Shown here: piece by piece, positions 15,541 through 23,516 of the stretch
Layout of the letters: every line of letters starts with the position of its first letter
How positions within the stretch are numbered: the stretch's first letter is position 1
Assembly: GCA_016124635.1 (NCBI GenBank)
Contig: WGNJ01000010.1
Span: 1 to 62,498, forward strand
Direction: 5' to 3'
Source: Alphaproteobacteria bacterium
Lineage (GTDB): Bacteria; Pseudomonadota; Alphaproteobacteria; Micropepsales; Micropepsaceae
Length of the DNA: 62,498 nt
Notes under the pieces: model-generated
The model's input: the letters and a program-made list of their open reading frames with translations, nothing else
Databases searched by the model: none
Told to the model about the DNA's origin: nothing
Translations under genes and position numbers: made by a program

Positions 15541-18077
15541 TCCGAACGGCTTTCGTCGCGATGCGTTTGGCTCGGCGTGAATTGCGTCGGGGCCTATCCG
15601 GCTTTCGCATCTTTCTTGCTTGTTTGATCTTGGGCGTCGCGTCGATTGCCGGCGTCGGCTCCTTGAGCGAAGCCTTGCTCAACGGTCTTTCGCTGCAGGG
15701 TCGCGAGCTTCTCGGCGGCGACGTGGAATTACGTCTGACGCAGCGGCAAGTGACTCAGCAAGAGCGCGCTTGGCTCGATCAGCACGGCCGGGTTTCGATG
15801 ATCGCCGAGCTGCGCGCAATGGCGACGGTGCAGGGCAAGGACGCGCACGCTTTGGTCGAGCTGAAAGCTGTCGATGCGCCGCGCTATCCGCTCTACGGCA
15901 AAGCCGATGTTTCGCCGCGCCAGCCGCTCTACGAAGCCTTCGCCAACCGTCAGGGGATCTTTGGGGCTGTCGTCGATGAAAGCCTGCTGCACCGCTTGAA
16001 TATCGCTGAGGGCGCGGTGATCAAGATCGGCAACGCGCTCTTCGAGATCCGCGCCGCGATCCGGCGAGAGCCCGACCGCATTGCCGGCGGGTTCACGTTG
16101 GGTCCGCGCGTGATGATCTCGACCTTCGCGCTGGAAGCGACCGGCTTGATTCAGCCCGGCAGCCTGATCAACTTCAACTATCGCATCGCGCTGCCCCCCG
16201 GGAAGGACAGCCCGAAGGGCGTTCAAGATTTCCTGAGCGCGGCAAGCGCCGCGTTCCCTGCCGCGGGTTGGCAGCCGCGGGATCGGCGAAATGCGGCGCC
16301 AGGTGTCCGCCGTTTCGTCGAACAGGTCGCCGCGTTCTTGACGTTGATCGGTCTCACGGCGCTGGTCGTCGGCGGCGTGGGCGTCGCCAATGCAGTGCGC
16401 ACTTATCTCGATCGCCGCCGAGACGACATCGCCACCCTCAAATGCCTCGGCGCCAGCGGACGCTTCATCTTCCTCATGTTCCTGGCGGAGATCATGGCGC
16501 TCGCCTGTGTCGGTGTTGGCATCGGCCTTGTCGTCGGCGCGCTCGTACCCTTTGGCGTCGGATGGGTGATGGGCGACGTCATTCCCTTCGATGCCGACTT
16601 CGATCTCTATTGGCGTCCCATCGCTTCGGCCGCGATGTTCGGGTTGCTCACGACGTTCGCCTTCACGATCTGGCCGCTGGCGCGGGCGAGGGAGATCTCG
16701 CCGGCGGGCATGTTCCGAATGCTGGTCGCGCCGCAGCGCCGATGGCCGCGGCTGACGTACATTGCACTGACGCTGCTCGCCTTCGGCGCGTTGATATTCT
16801 TAGGAATCTACCTGACGCCGAACCTGCGCCTTGCGGGAGGCTTCGCCATTGCCGCCGGCCTGACATTCGCGCTGCTCAATATCACGTCGATCGTGATGAT
16901 GCGTGTAGCCCGCGGCATGCGCCGCCCCCACAACACAATGGCACGCCTCGCCATTGCGAACATCTACCGACCCGGTGCGCCGACGCCGGCTGTCGTTTTG
17001 TCGCTTGGCCTGGGCTTGACGCTCCTCGCCGCCGTGGCCCTCACCGACGACAATTTGCGCTACCGGTTGGACAACGAGATTCCGAAGGAATCGCCGAGCT
17101 TTTTCTTCGTCGACATCCAGACGGCCCAGGCCGCCGCTTTCAAGGCGTTGCTGCAAGGCATGAACGGCGTTTCGGATCTCGAGATCGTCCCGATGCTGCG
17201 CGGCCGCATCGTCAACCTGAACGGCGTGCCTGCCGATCGCGCAAACTTGTCGCGCGAAGGGCGCCAATGGTTGTCCGGCGATCGCGGCATCACCTATGGA
17301 GATCAGCCTCAAGGCGCCTCCAGCCCAGTCAGAGGAAGCTGGTGGCCGGCGAACTACAAGGGCCCGCCTTTGGTCTCACTGTCGCAAAGCGTCGCCGACG
17401 CGCTGCGATTGAAGATCGGCAACTCCATCACGGTGAACGTGATGGGGCGAGAGTTCGTGTTCAGGATCGCAAATCTTCGCCGCGTCGAGTTTTCGAATGC
17501 GCGCATGAATTTCATCATGATCGTCTCGCCCGGAATTTTCGAGAACGCGCCGCACGCGCACCTTGCGACGGCGCGCGTGACGCCGGACCAGGAAGACGCG
17601 GTCGAGAAAGCCGTGCTCGACAAGTTCCCGAATGTCTCGAGCATCCGCGTGCGCGAGGCATTGTCGACGGTCAACATGCTCCTCGATCAGCTCGCAGCCG
17701 GCGTTCGCAGCGCCAGTCTGGTGACGTTGTTCTCCGGTCTGCTCGTGCTGGCCGGCGCCCTTGCCGCGGGCCATCGCTTCCGGCTCTACGACGCCGTCGT
17801 GCTCAAGGTGCTCGGCGCCACGCGCCGTCAGGTACTGACGACATATCTTTTCGAATTTGCCGTGCTCGGCGCCGGCGCCGGAGCCATCGCCGCTATTGCG
17901 GGAACGACTGCCGCCTGGGCTATCGCCTACTACGTGATGGAGGTTGGGTTCGTTCCCAATCTCTTGACGTTGCTTATGGTGATTCTAGGTGGTGCGTTCA
18001 CCGCCATGCTGCTCGGGATCGCATCCACCTGGGGGGCGCTTCGCGCGACACCCGCCACTACGTTACGCACTGTTTAG
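15537..18077 (+). CDS. ybbP: YbbP-type ABC transporter permease (FtsX domains)
   Basis: An 846-residue permease of the YbbP group. It has an N-terminal membrane helix (FRIFLACLILGVASIAGVG), a large periplasmic domain, a first FtsX-type block of helices (about 260-395, with DDIATLKCLGASGRFIFLMFLAEI), further helices near 400-500, a second periplasmic domain, and a C-terminal FtsX block (about 715-840, DAVVLKVLGATRRQVLTTYLFEF). The duplicated KxLGA coupling motifs would contact the ATPase. Such Type-VII ABC proteins usually do mechanical work in the envelope rather than import. Translation is coupled to ybbA by ATGA. Length is as expected (E. coli YbbP about 800). Confidence 0.92.
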   Translation: MIRTAFVAMRLARRELRRGLSGFRIFLACLILGVASIAGVGSLSEALLNGLSLQGRELLGGDVELRLTQRQVTQQERAWLDQHGRVSMIAELRAMATVQGKDAHALVELKAVDAPRYPLYGKADVSPRQPLYEAFANRQGIFGAVVDESLLHRLNIAEGAVIKIGNALFEIRAAIRREPDRIAGGFTLGPRVMISTFALEATGLIQPGSLINFNYRIALPPGKDSPKGVQDFLSAASAAFPAAGWQPRDRRNAAPGVRRFVEQVAAFLTLIGLTALVVGGVGVANAVRTYLDRRRDDIATLKCLGASGRFIFLMFLAEIMALACVGVGIGLVVGALVPFGVGWVMGDVIPFDADFDLYWRPIASAAMFGLLTTFAFTIWPLARAREISPAGMFRMLVAPQRRWPRLTYIALTLLAFGALIFLGIYLTPNLRLAGGFAIAAGLTFALLNITSIVMMRVARGMRRPHNTMARLAIANIYRPGAPTPAVVLSLGLGLTLLAAVALTDDNLRYRLDNEIPKESPSFFFVDIQTAQAAAFKALLQGMNGVSDLEIVPMLRGRIVNLNGVPADRANLSREGRQWLSGDRGITYGDQPQGASSPVRGSWWPANYKGPPLVSLSQSVADALRLKIGNSITVNVMGREFVFRIANLRRVEFSNARMNFIMIVSPGIFENAPHAHLATARVTPDQEDAVEKAVLDKFPNVSSIRVREALSTVNMLLDQLAAGVRSASLVTLFSGLLVLAGALAAGHRFRLYDAVVLKVLGATRRQVLTTYLFEFAVLGAGAGAIAAIAGTTAAWAIAYYVMEVGFVPNLLTLLMVILGGAFTAMLLGIASTWGALRATPATTLRTV

Positions 18078-18140
18078 CGACATCCTGACGAAAACCGCAG
18101 AATTCAGCCACAAACGGCAGGCTGCGCGGGCGTACTCAGC

Positions 18141-18169
18141 TTGAATTTAACCGGGCAAATCACGATATT
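18141..18169 (+). promoter_or_regulatory. Candidate sigma-70 promoter for the Bax-inhibitor-1 family gene
   Basis: TTGAAT at 18141-18146 and GATATT at 18164-18169 with a 17-base spacer in the 144-base gap before the gene, predicting a leader of about 45 bases. Confidence 0.45.
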
Positions 18170-18221
18170 CGCCTGTGAATGCGTCGCTCTAAGGGGCGCA
18201 CAACGGAAGGGTTCAATCAAT

Positions 18222-18992
18222 ATGGCCGACTACGACAACCAGGTCCTGCGTGGCCGTGGCGCGCAAGCAATCGATCAGGGTCTGCGCTCCTACATGCTCG
18301 GCGTCTACAACTACATGATGCTGGGGTTGGCAACGACGGGCTTGGTGGCTTGGGCGGTATTCCGCTTTGCCTTCACAACGGACGCTGCGCTGGGCGTCGC
18401 TAAGATCAACTCTGTCTATTACGTAACCCAGCTTGGCTACACCCTTTTCGCGCCTCCCATCGGCTACCTAATCATGTTCTCGCCGCTGCTGTTCTCGCTG
18501 TTCCTGTCGTTCAGGATCACTTCGTTTAGCTGGCGCACGGGAGCAGGGCTGTTTTTCGCGTTCTCCAGCGTCATGGGACTTTCGCTCTCGATGATCTTCG
18601 CGACGTACGTCGCGACCGACATAGTCAGGATCTTCTTTGTGACCGCTATCGCGTTCGGCGGGCTGAGCCTCTGGGGCTATGTTACAAACATGGACCTTTC
18701 CCCCTTCCGCTCGTTCTTGATCATGGGCGTTTGGGGCATTGTCGGCGCGTCGCTAGCGAACTTCTTTTTTATCGGATCGACGAGCCTCGATCTCGCATTG
18801 AGCGTGATGACAGTCTTCGTCTTTGCCGGCATCACCGCCTACCAGACGCAGGCTTTGAAGAGCCTGTACTTTGAGGTTAGCGGTGACGGCGAGGCCACGC
18901 AGCGCGTTCAGGTCATGGGCGCTTACGTGCTCTATGTTGCGTTCATCAACATGTTCTTGGCGTTGCTGCGGCTGTTCGGCAACCGCAACTAA
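18222..18992 (+). CDS. Bax inhibitor-1/YccA family membrane protein
   Basis: A 256-residue BI-1 (TMBIM, UPF0005) integral membrane protein with seven hydrophobic segments. Family features: RSYMLGVYNYMMLGLATTGLVAW near the N-terminus, an aromatic-rich middle, SLWGYVTNMDLSPFRSFLIMGVWGIVGASL, and FVFAGITAYQTQALKSLY with conserved acidic residues near the end. Relatives (BsYetJ, YccA) act as pH-sensitive calcium leak channels or modulate FtsH; which applies here is unknown. The start at 18222 has GGAAGGG upstream. Monocistronic, with its own promoter candidate and a strong terminator. Confidence 0.95.
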   Translation: MADYDNQVLRGRGAQAIDQGLRSYMLGVYNYMMLGLATTGLVAWAVFRFAFTTDAALGVAKINSVYYVTQLGYTLFAPPIGYLIMFSPLLFSLFLSFRITSFSWRTGAGLFFAFSSVMGLSLSMIFATYVATDIVRIFFVTAIAFGGLSLWGYVTNMDLSPFRSFLIMGVWGIVGASLANFFFIGSTSLDLALSVMTVFVFAGITAYQTQALKSLYFEVSGDGEATQRVQVMGAYVLYVAFINMFLALLRLFGNRN

Positions 18993-19017
18993 GCAGGCCG
19001 GACTGAAGTGAATGAGG

Positions 19018-19047
19018 GCCCCCGAAGCGAAGGTTTCGGGGGCTTTT
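19018..19047 (+). terminator. Rho-independent terminator after the Bax-inhibitor-1 family gene
   Basis: Perfect 9-bp stem GCCCCCGAA / TTCGGGGGC (19018-19026 and 19035-19043) with an 8-base loop followed by TTTT. It ends directly at the stop codon of the convergent DUF2794 gene. Confidence 0.9.
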
Positions 19048-19452
19048 CTATTCGACGAGTTGCGGCTTGCGCGTTTCGAAGACCCGCAACACCTGAGCGA
19101 GTTCGTGACCGCGCTTCAGGATCTGCCCCCCGGCCGCGATAACAGCGAACATGCCCTGCCGATTTCGCAGCTTGGGCCGCTTCTCAATCCGGAATAGCGG
19201 CATCTCCGATGTCCGCCGGTAGATCGCAAACGTGGCGACGTCCGCGCCCATGCCGATCGCATAGTCGCGCCATTCGCCGTCCGACACCTTGCGGCCGTAG
19301 ACGTTGAGGATGGCCATAAGCTCGCGCCGGTCGAACATGACCTGCGGCTCGCTCCGGACCCGTTGTGGTTGGAGTTCGGTCTCGCCCTCAAATCCGTTCC
19401 GTGGGGCAGGGCGGCCGCCGCCACGGAACACCAGTATGGTTTCGTCAGCCAT
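19048..19452 (-). CDS. DUF2794 domain protein
   Basis: A 134-residue cytosolic protein of the alphaproteobacterial DUF2794 family, function unknown. The conserved core runs FDRRELMAILNVYGRKVSDGEWRDYAIGMGADVATFAIYRR and FRIEKRPKLRNRQGMFAVI. There is no signal peptide or membrane segment. The start ATG at 19452 precedes a short variable N-terminus. It follows the O-methyltransferase gene on the same strand after 49 bases and converges on the Bax-inhibitor-1 family gene across a terminator. Confidence 0.88.
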   Translation of the reverse strand: MADETILVFRGGGRPAPRNGFEGETELQPQRVRSEPQVMFDRRELMAILNVYGRKVSDGEWRDYAIGMGADVATFAIYRRTSEMPLFRIEKRPKLRNRQGMFAVIAAGGQILKRGHELAQVLRVFETRKPQLVE

Positions 19453-19501
19453 CGTGTAAGAAAAAGCTTCCCCCCGATTGCACCTTTTTGCAAGCGTTCT
19501 G

Positions 19502-20164
19502 TTAGCGCTTCACGCACATATAGATGCCGTCGGCAAGCGGCAGAAGACCCGCATCGACACGGTTATCGCCGTGAATTTTGGCATTGAGCGCACGCAGCGC
19601 GGCCGTGTCGGCGTCGCCCTCCTTCGCATCCGCAACGCGCCCCGACCAGAGCACGTTGTCGATCAGCAGCACGCCGCCCTTGCGCAGCAGCTGTAGCACC
19701 CGCTCATAATAAGCGTCGTAGCCGGTCTTGTCGGCGTCGATGAATGCAAGGTCGTACGTGCCCGCGCGTCCTCCCTTGAGAAACGCGTCCAGGGTTTCCT
19801 TTGCCGGCGCAATGTGCGCGGTGATCTTCGATGAGAGCCCTGCCGCCGCCCAGTAGCCTCGCGCTCTACCGATGAATTCCTCATTGATGTCGAGGCAATC
19901 GGTGTGCCCGTCCGCCGGCAGCGCCAAGGTCACGGCGAGCGCGCTGTAGCCGGTGAAGCTGCCGATCTCCAGATAGCGCTTGGCGTCGATCGCCTTGGCG
20001 ATCATGCCCATGAACGCGCCTTGCTCCGGCGCGATTTGCATGCTCGAGACGCGGCCCATCTCTGCCGTCTCAAGCCGACACTTGGTCAACACCGGGTGTT
20101 CGCGCAACCCGTTAGCCAAAAGGTAGTCGAACACTTTGTCGGTGTACTCAAGCGTCTTAGGCAT
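19502..20164 (-). CDS. Class I SAM-dependent O-methyltransferase (CCoAOMT-like)
   Basis: A 220-residue methyltransferase of the caffeoyl-CoA/catechol O-methyltransferase type. SAM-binding blocks: YLEIGSFTGYSALAVTLAL (motif I), DCLDINEEFIGRARGYWAAAG, YDLAFIDADKTGYDAYYERVLQLLRKGGVLLIDNVLWSGRVAD with the metal-binding FIDADK and IDNVLW segments, and the C-terminal LLPLADGIYMCVKR. It probably methylates a catechol-like substrate with Mg2+; bacterial members are often promiscuous. It diverges from the alpha/beta hydrolase across 67 bases. Confidence 0.93.
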   Translation of the reverse strand: MPKTLEYTDKVFDYLLANGLREHPVLTKCRLETAEMGRVSSMQIAPEQGAFMGMIAKAIDAKRYLEIGSFTGYSALAVTLALPADGHTDCLDINEEFIGRARGYWAAAGLSSKITAHIAPAKETLDAFLKGGRAGTYDLAFIDADKTGYDAYYERVLQLLRKGGVLLIDNVLWSGRVADAKEGDADTAALRALNAKIHGDNRVDAGLLPLADGIYMCVKR

Positions 20165-20231
20165 GAGCGAAGGTCCTTTGCCGCAGCAGCATGGGATTGA
20201 ATTTCGGGTGAGGATTGATCAGCTACAAACC

Positions 20232-20972
20232 ATGGCCCGTGTCCACCTGACAACCAATCTCTCGGAGCGTCCATTTTCAGCCGCTTTCGACTTTGCGCGC
20301 GACCTGTCGAGCTTCGTGGGTAGCTATGTCAGCCCACCCGAGCAACCTGCCGCGGCAAGCGTTCCGCAAGGTGACGGACACAAGGTTATCGTTCTTCCCG
20401 GCATCTTGACCGGTGATTTCACGACCTATCGCTTGGTCGCCTGGCTCAAAGAAATCGGCTACGACGCACAAGGCTGGGGTCCGGGCATCAACTGGGGCCC
20501 GACAGGTGCGATTATCAAACATGTCGATCAGTTGATCGAGACCGCCCATTCGGCGAGTGGACGCAAAGTCTCACTCATCGGCCGCAGCCTTGGCGGCATC
20601 TACGCACGCGATTGCGCCAAGCGCTTTCCGGATCGTGTCGCCCGCGTCGTCACGCTTGGTTCGCCCATCCACTTCCCCGTCAAGACGCCGCTGTCGCCTT
20701 TCGAGCAGGTTCTCTCGAATTTCTACGACAGAGACGTTTTGGATCGCGTCGATAGCATTCCCGAGAATCCACCAGTTCCGTTGACGGCAATCTATTCGAA
20801 GCGCGACGGCATCGTGCCTTGGGAAGCGTGTCTCACCGAAGAGACCCCGCTCGCTCAAAATCTCGAAATTGACAGCGCTCACACGATCATGGGCGAGAAC
20901 CCGCGCGCCATGCGGATCATTGCATTTCGTTTAGCTGACAAACCGTTCATCGAACCGCTAACGAAGCCGTGA
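20232..20972 (+). CDS. Alpha/beta-fold hydrolase
   Basis: A 246-residue lipase-like alpha/beta hydrolase without a signal peptide. The nucleophile elbow is GRSLGG (in VSLIGRSLGGIYARDCAKRFPDRV). HKVIVLPGILTGDFTTYRL gives the oxyanion region, YSKRDGIVPWEAC carries the acid, and the histidine is likely in DSAHTIMG. The blocks resemble triacylglycerol-lipase-like esterases of unknown substrate. The start at MARVHLTTN is chosen by position 68 bases from the divergent methyltransferase; the frame is open further upstream but would overlap that gene. A hairpin downstream (21161-21190) may terminate it. Confidence 0.85.
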   Translation: MARVHLTTNLSERPFSAAFDFARDLSSFVGSYVSPPEQPAAASVPQGDGHKVIVLPGILTGDFTTYRLVAWLKEIGYDAQGWGPGINWGPTGAIIKHVDQLIETAHSASGRKVSLIGRSLGGIYARDCAKRFPDRVARVVTLGSPIHFPVKTPLSPFEQVLSNFYDRDVLDRVDSIPENPPVPLTAIYSKRDGIVPWEACLTEETPLAQNLEIDSAHTIMGENPRAMRIIAFRLADKPFIEPLTKP

Positions 20973-21160
20973 ATCGGCATCATAATCGTGCCGCATTTCA
21001 AACATGGCACCGCCGCGAACCTCACCTATCTCTTACTCACGGTTGGCTTGAGGAGCAGACAGGGCATCGCCTCGGACCATCAGCCCCCAGCCCCCCTCGC
21101 GGCCTTATCCTGAAGGCGCCTTGGGCCAACCGCTTCCCTCTCCATTCGAATTCGTGAAAC

Positions 21161-21196
21161 ACTCCCGCTCGAAGCCAAGCGAGCGGGAGTATTTTC
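21161..21196 (+). promoter_or_regulatory. Perfect 11-bp hairpin holding the ribosome-binding site of the next gene
   Basis: ACTCCCGCTCG at 21161-21171 pairs perfectly with CGAGCGGGAGT at 21180-21190 around an 8-base loop, followed by ATTTTC and then the ATG at 21197. The stem and short T-run look like a terminator for the upstream hydrolase gene. The GGGAG in the 3' arm, 7 bases before the ATG, is also the only Shine-Dalgarno candidate for the SDR gene, so folding would hide it. Confidence 0.8.
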
Positions 21197-21940
21197 ATGC
21201 GCCTCAACGGTCGTGTAGCCATTGTCACCGGCGCCGCCTCCGGAATCGGCCGCGCAACGGCGCAACTTTTCGCGCAAGAGGGCGCTCAGGTCCTTGCAGT
21301 CGACTTGGCGGGCAAGGGCATCGCCGAGGCGCACAAGGACCAACAGCATGTCGCGACTCTCGAGAAGAGCGTAGCCGACGCCGATGCCGCCGAGGCGATC
21401 GTCGACGGCGCGGTGAAGCGATTCGGCAAGCTCGACATCCTCATGAACAATGCAGGCGTCGCTTCGAACGCGCTTGCGGAACTTATGGCGATCGAGGATT
21501 GGGATCGCACCTTCGCGGTCAATGTGCGCGCGCCTTTCTTGCTCTGCCAGCGCGCGATCCCGCATCTGAAGTCGAGCGCGGCCGGCCGCATCGTCAATGT
21601 CGCCTCGGTGATGGCGGAGGGAACGAATTTCGGATTGTCCGCGTACTGCGCATCGAAGGCGGGCGTTGCGGGGCTGACGCGCACGTTGGCGCTCGAGCTC
21701 GGCAAGTTCAAAATCACGGCGAACTATCTGCTTCCAGGCGCGATTCGAACCGGCATGACCTCGCCTCTTTGGGACGCGCGTCCCGACATCGCCGACATTT
21801 GGGCGAACAAGGCGGCCCTGCGACGTTTAGGCCAGCCTGAAGACCTCGCGAAGGCGGCGCTGTTCTTGGCCTCTGATGATGGCGCTTTCGTCACCGGCCA
21901 AGGCTTGACCGTTGACGGTGGTTTGATGCTGCGTGTCTGA
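21197..21940 (+). CDS. SDR family oxidoreductase
   Basis: A 247-residue classical SDR. TGAASGIG (11-18) binds the cofactor, and an Asp after beta-2 (AVDLAGKG) suggests NAD. Catalytic residues are S137, Y150 and K154 (SAYCASKAG). NNAGVAS, the C-terminal LGQPEDLAKAALFLASDDGAFVTGQGLTVDGG and the DGGLMLRV end are typical of gluconate-5-dehydrogenase/3-oxoacyl-ACP-reductase-like members. The substrate is unknown. Translation may be controlled by the hairpin directly before the start. No close partner gene; an ABC operon begins 92 bases later. Confidence 0.9.
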   Translation: MRLNGRVAIVTGAASGIGRATAQLFAQEGAQVLAVDLAGKGIAEAHKDQQHVATLEKSVADADAAEAIVDGAVKRFGKLDILMNNAGVASNALAELMAIEDWDRTFAVNVRAPFLLCQRAIPHLKSSAAGRIVNVASVMAEGTNFGLSAYCASKAGVAGLTRTLALELGKFKITANYLLPGAIRTGMTSPLWDARPDIADIWANKAALRRLGQPEDLAKAALFLASDDGAFVTGQGLTVDGGLMLRV

Positions 21941-21959
21941 GCTATTAACAACTGGACAC

Positions 21960-21988
21960 TTGAAGAATTCCCTTCAGTTTCGTAATGC
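21960..21988 (+). promoter_or_regulatory. Weak promoter candidate for the Gld-like operon
   Basis: TTGAAG (21960-21965) and TAATGC (21983-21988) are 17 bases apart in the 92-base gap before the ABC operon. Directly after it, CGAGTGC (21988-21994) pairs with GCACTCG (22006-22012). By-eye evidence only. Confidence 0.28.
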
Positions 21989-22032
21989 GAGTGCGCCCAT
22001 TCGAGGCACTCGGCACATCCTAGTTTTTCGTG

Positions 22033-22776
22033 ATGATAGAGATCGAAGGTCTAGTCCGGCGGTTTGGTCCGCTCACCGCCGTCGGCGGCATTTCGCTTCG
22101 CGTTGCGAAGGGTGAAGTGCTGGGCTTCTTGGGTCCGAACGGCGCCGGCAAGTCCACGACGATGAAGATGATCACAGGTTTCCTCGCGCCGACCGAGGGG
22201 CGGATCGTCGTTTGCGGTCATGACGTCGTCGAGGAGCCGCTCGAGGCTCAAGCCTCTATCGGCTATCTGCCCGAAGGCGCGCCCGCCTATCCGGATATGA
22301 CGCCGCTCGAATTCTTGCAGTTCGTAGCGACCGTCCGTGGACTGAAGGAAACGCGTGCCAAGGACGCAATAGACAAGGCGGTCGTGCGGACCGGTCTAAC
22401 ATCGGTGCTCGATCAGCGCATCGAGACGCTGTCGAAGGGCTTCAAGCGCCGCGTCGGTCTCGCGCAAGCGATCCTGCACGATCCGCCGGTTCTGATCATG
22501 GACGAGCCGACGGATGGCCTCGACCCGAACCAAAAACATGCGGCGCGCTCGCTGATCCGCGGCATGGCCGCCGACAAGGCGATCATCATCTCGACCCACA
22601 TCCTCGAAGAGGTCGACGCCGTCTGCACGCGCGCCGTGATTATCGACAAAGGTCGCATCGTTGCCGACGGAACGCCGGGCGAGTTGGAAGGGAGAGCGCC
22701 GTCGCACAAGCTCGACGACGTCTTCCGCTCGCTGACGACGCCTGATGCCGAGATCAAGGTGGAGTCCGCATCGTGA
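22033..22776 (+). CDS. ABC transporter ATPase, GldA/CcmA-like
   Basis: A 247-residue ABC-2-type ATPase. Walker A GPNGAGKST, signature LSKGFKRRVGLAQ (a degenerate C-loop typical of the GldA group), Walker B PVLIMDEPTDGLDPNQ and H-loop ISTHILEEVD. The patterns MKMITGFLAPTEGRI and SIGYLPEGAPAYPDMTPLEFL match the ATPases that accompany GldF/GldG. The ATG at 22033 is used; a GTG lies directly before it. Its stop overlaps the permease start (GTGA). It powers the four-gene system ending at 26626. Confidence 0.9.
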   Translation: MIEIEGLVRRFGPLTAVGGISLRVAKGEVLGFLGPNGAGKSTTMKMITGFLAPTEGRIVVCGHDVVEEPLEAQASIGYLPEGAPAYPDMTPLEFLQFVATVRGLKETRAKDAIDKAVVRTGLTSVLDQRIETLSKGFKRRVGLAQAILHDPPVLIMDEPTDGLDPNQKHAARSLIRGMAADKAIIISTHILEEVDAVCTRAVIIDKGRIVADGTPGELEGRAPSHKLDDVFRSLTTPDAEIKVESAS

Positions 22777-23513
22777 GCTTCACCAATGCGACCCTGGCGG
22801 TCTTCCGCCGTGAGTTCTCGGGCTATTTCGCAACGCCGCTTGCCTACGTCTTCATCATCATCTTCTTGCTGTCGATGGGGACGTTCACCTTCTACTTCGG
22901 CGGTTTCTTCGAAAATGGCCGCGCCGAGCTCGATTCCTTCTTCGGCTTCCACCCTTGGCTCTATCTCTTCTTGATCCCGGCGATCTCGATGCGCCTGTGG
23001 GCGGAAGAGCGCAAAACGGGCACGATCGAGCTCCTGCTCACATTGCCGATCTCGCTGCCGTCCGCCGTGCTCGGCAAATTTCTCGCGGCCTGGGCCTTCG
23101 CCGGTATCGCGCTGCTGCTCACATTTCCGATGTGGCTGACGGTCAACTATCTGGGCTCGCCCGACAACGGCGTGATCTTGGCGAGCTACGTCGGCAGCTG
23201 GTTGATGGCGGGCGCCTACCTCGCCATCGGCTCGTGCATCTCCGCGCTCACCAACAATCAGGTCATCGCCTTCGTCGTCACGGTGGTGATCTGCTTCCTG
23301 TGGACCATCGCCGGCCACGAAATCGTTCTGAACTTCTTCCAGGCTTGGGCGCCGACGGTCATCGTCAACACGATCTCCTCGTTCAGCTTCCTCGCTCACT
23401 TCAACGCTATCACCCAGGGCGTGATCGATTTCCGCGACATCATCTTCTTCGGCTCGCTCATAGCCTTGTGGCTGTTTGCGACGGTCGTCGCCGTCGACGC
23501 GAAGCGGGCGTAG
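22773..23513 (+). CDS. ABC-2 type permease (GldF-like)
   Basis: A 246-residue membrane protein with six predicted helices. FRREFSGYFATPLAYVFIIIFLL at the N-terminus and FFGFHPWLYLFLIPAISMRLWAEERKTGTIELLLTLPIS are hallmark segments of GldF-type permeases. The GTG start at 22773 overlaps the TGA of the ATPase gene. Cargo is unknown: in Bacteroidetes the homologous complex is needed for gliding, but relatives occur widely in non-gliding bacteria. Confidence 0.9.
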   Translation: MSFTNATLAVFRREFSGYFATPLAYVFIIIFLLSMGTFTFYFGGFFENGRAELDSFFGFHPWLYLFLIPAISMRLWAEERKTGTIELLLTLPISLPSAVLGKFLAAWAFAGIALLLTFPMWLTVNYLGSPDNGVILASYVGSWLMAGAYLAIGSCISALTNNQVIAFVVTVVICFLWTIAGHEIVLNFFQAWAPTVIVNTISSFSFLAHFNAITQGVIDFRDIIFFGSLIALWLFATVVAVDAKRA

Positions 23514-23516
23514 GCG

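Noticed and set aside
16268..18088. 606-codon same-strand frame inside ybbP
   Set aside because: Out-of-frame translation of ybbP, very Arg-rich; the real frame shows FtsX domains.
20969..21157. 62-codon frame starting GTGA at the end of the alpha/beta hydrolase
   Set aside because: Coupling overlap is suggestive, but the sequence is low-quality (Pro/His-rich), lacks a ribosome-binding site and runs toward a terminator-like hairpin.
21988..22012. CGAGTGC-N11-GCACTCG as a CIRCE element
   Set aside because: The half-sites are in the reverse order to CIRCE (TTAGCACTC-N9-GAGTGCTAA) and no heat-shock gene follows.
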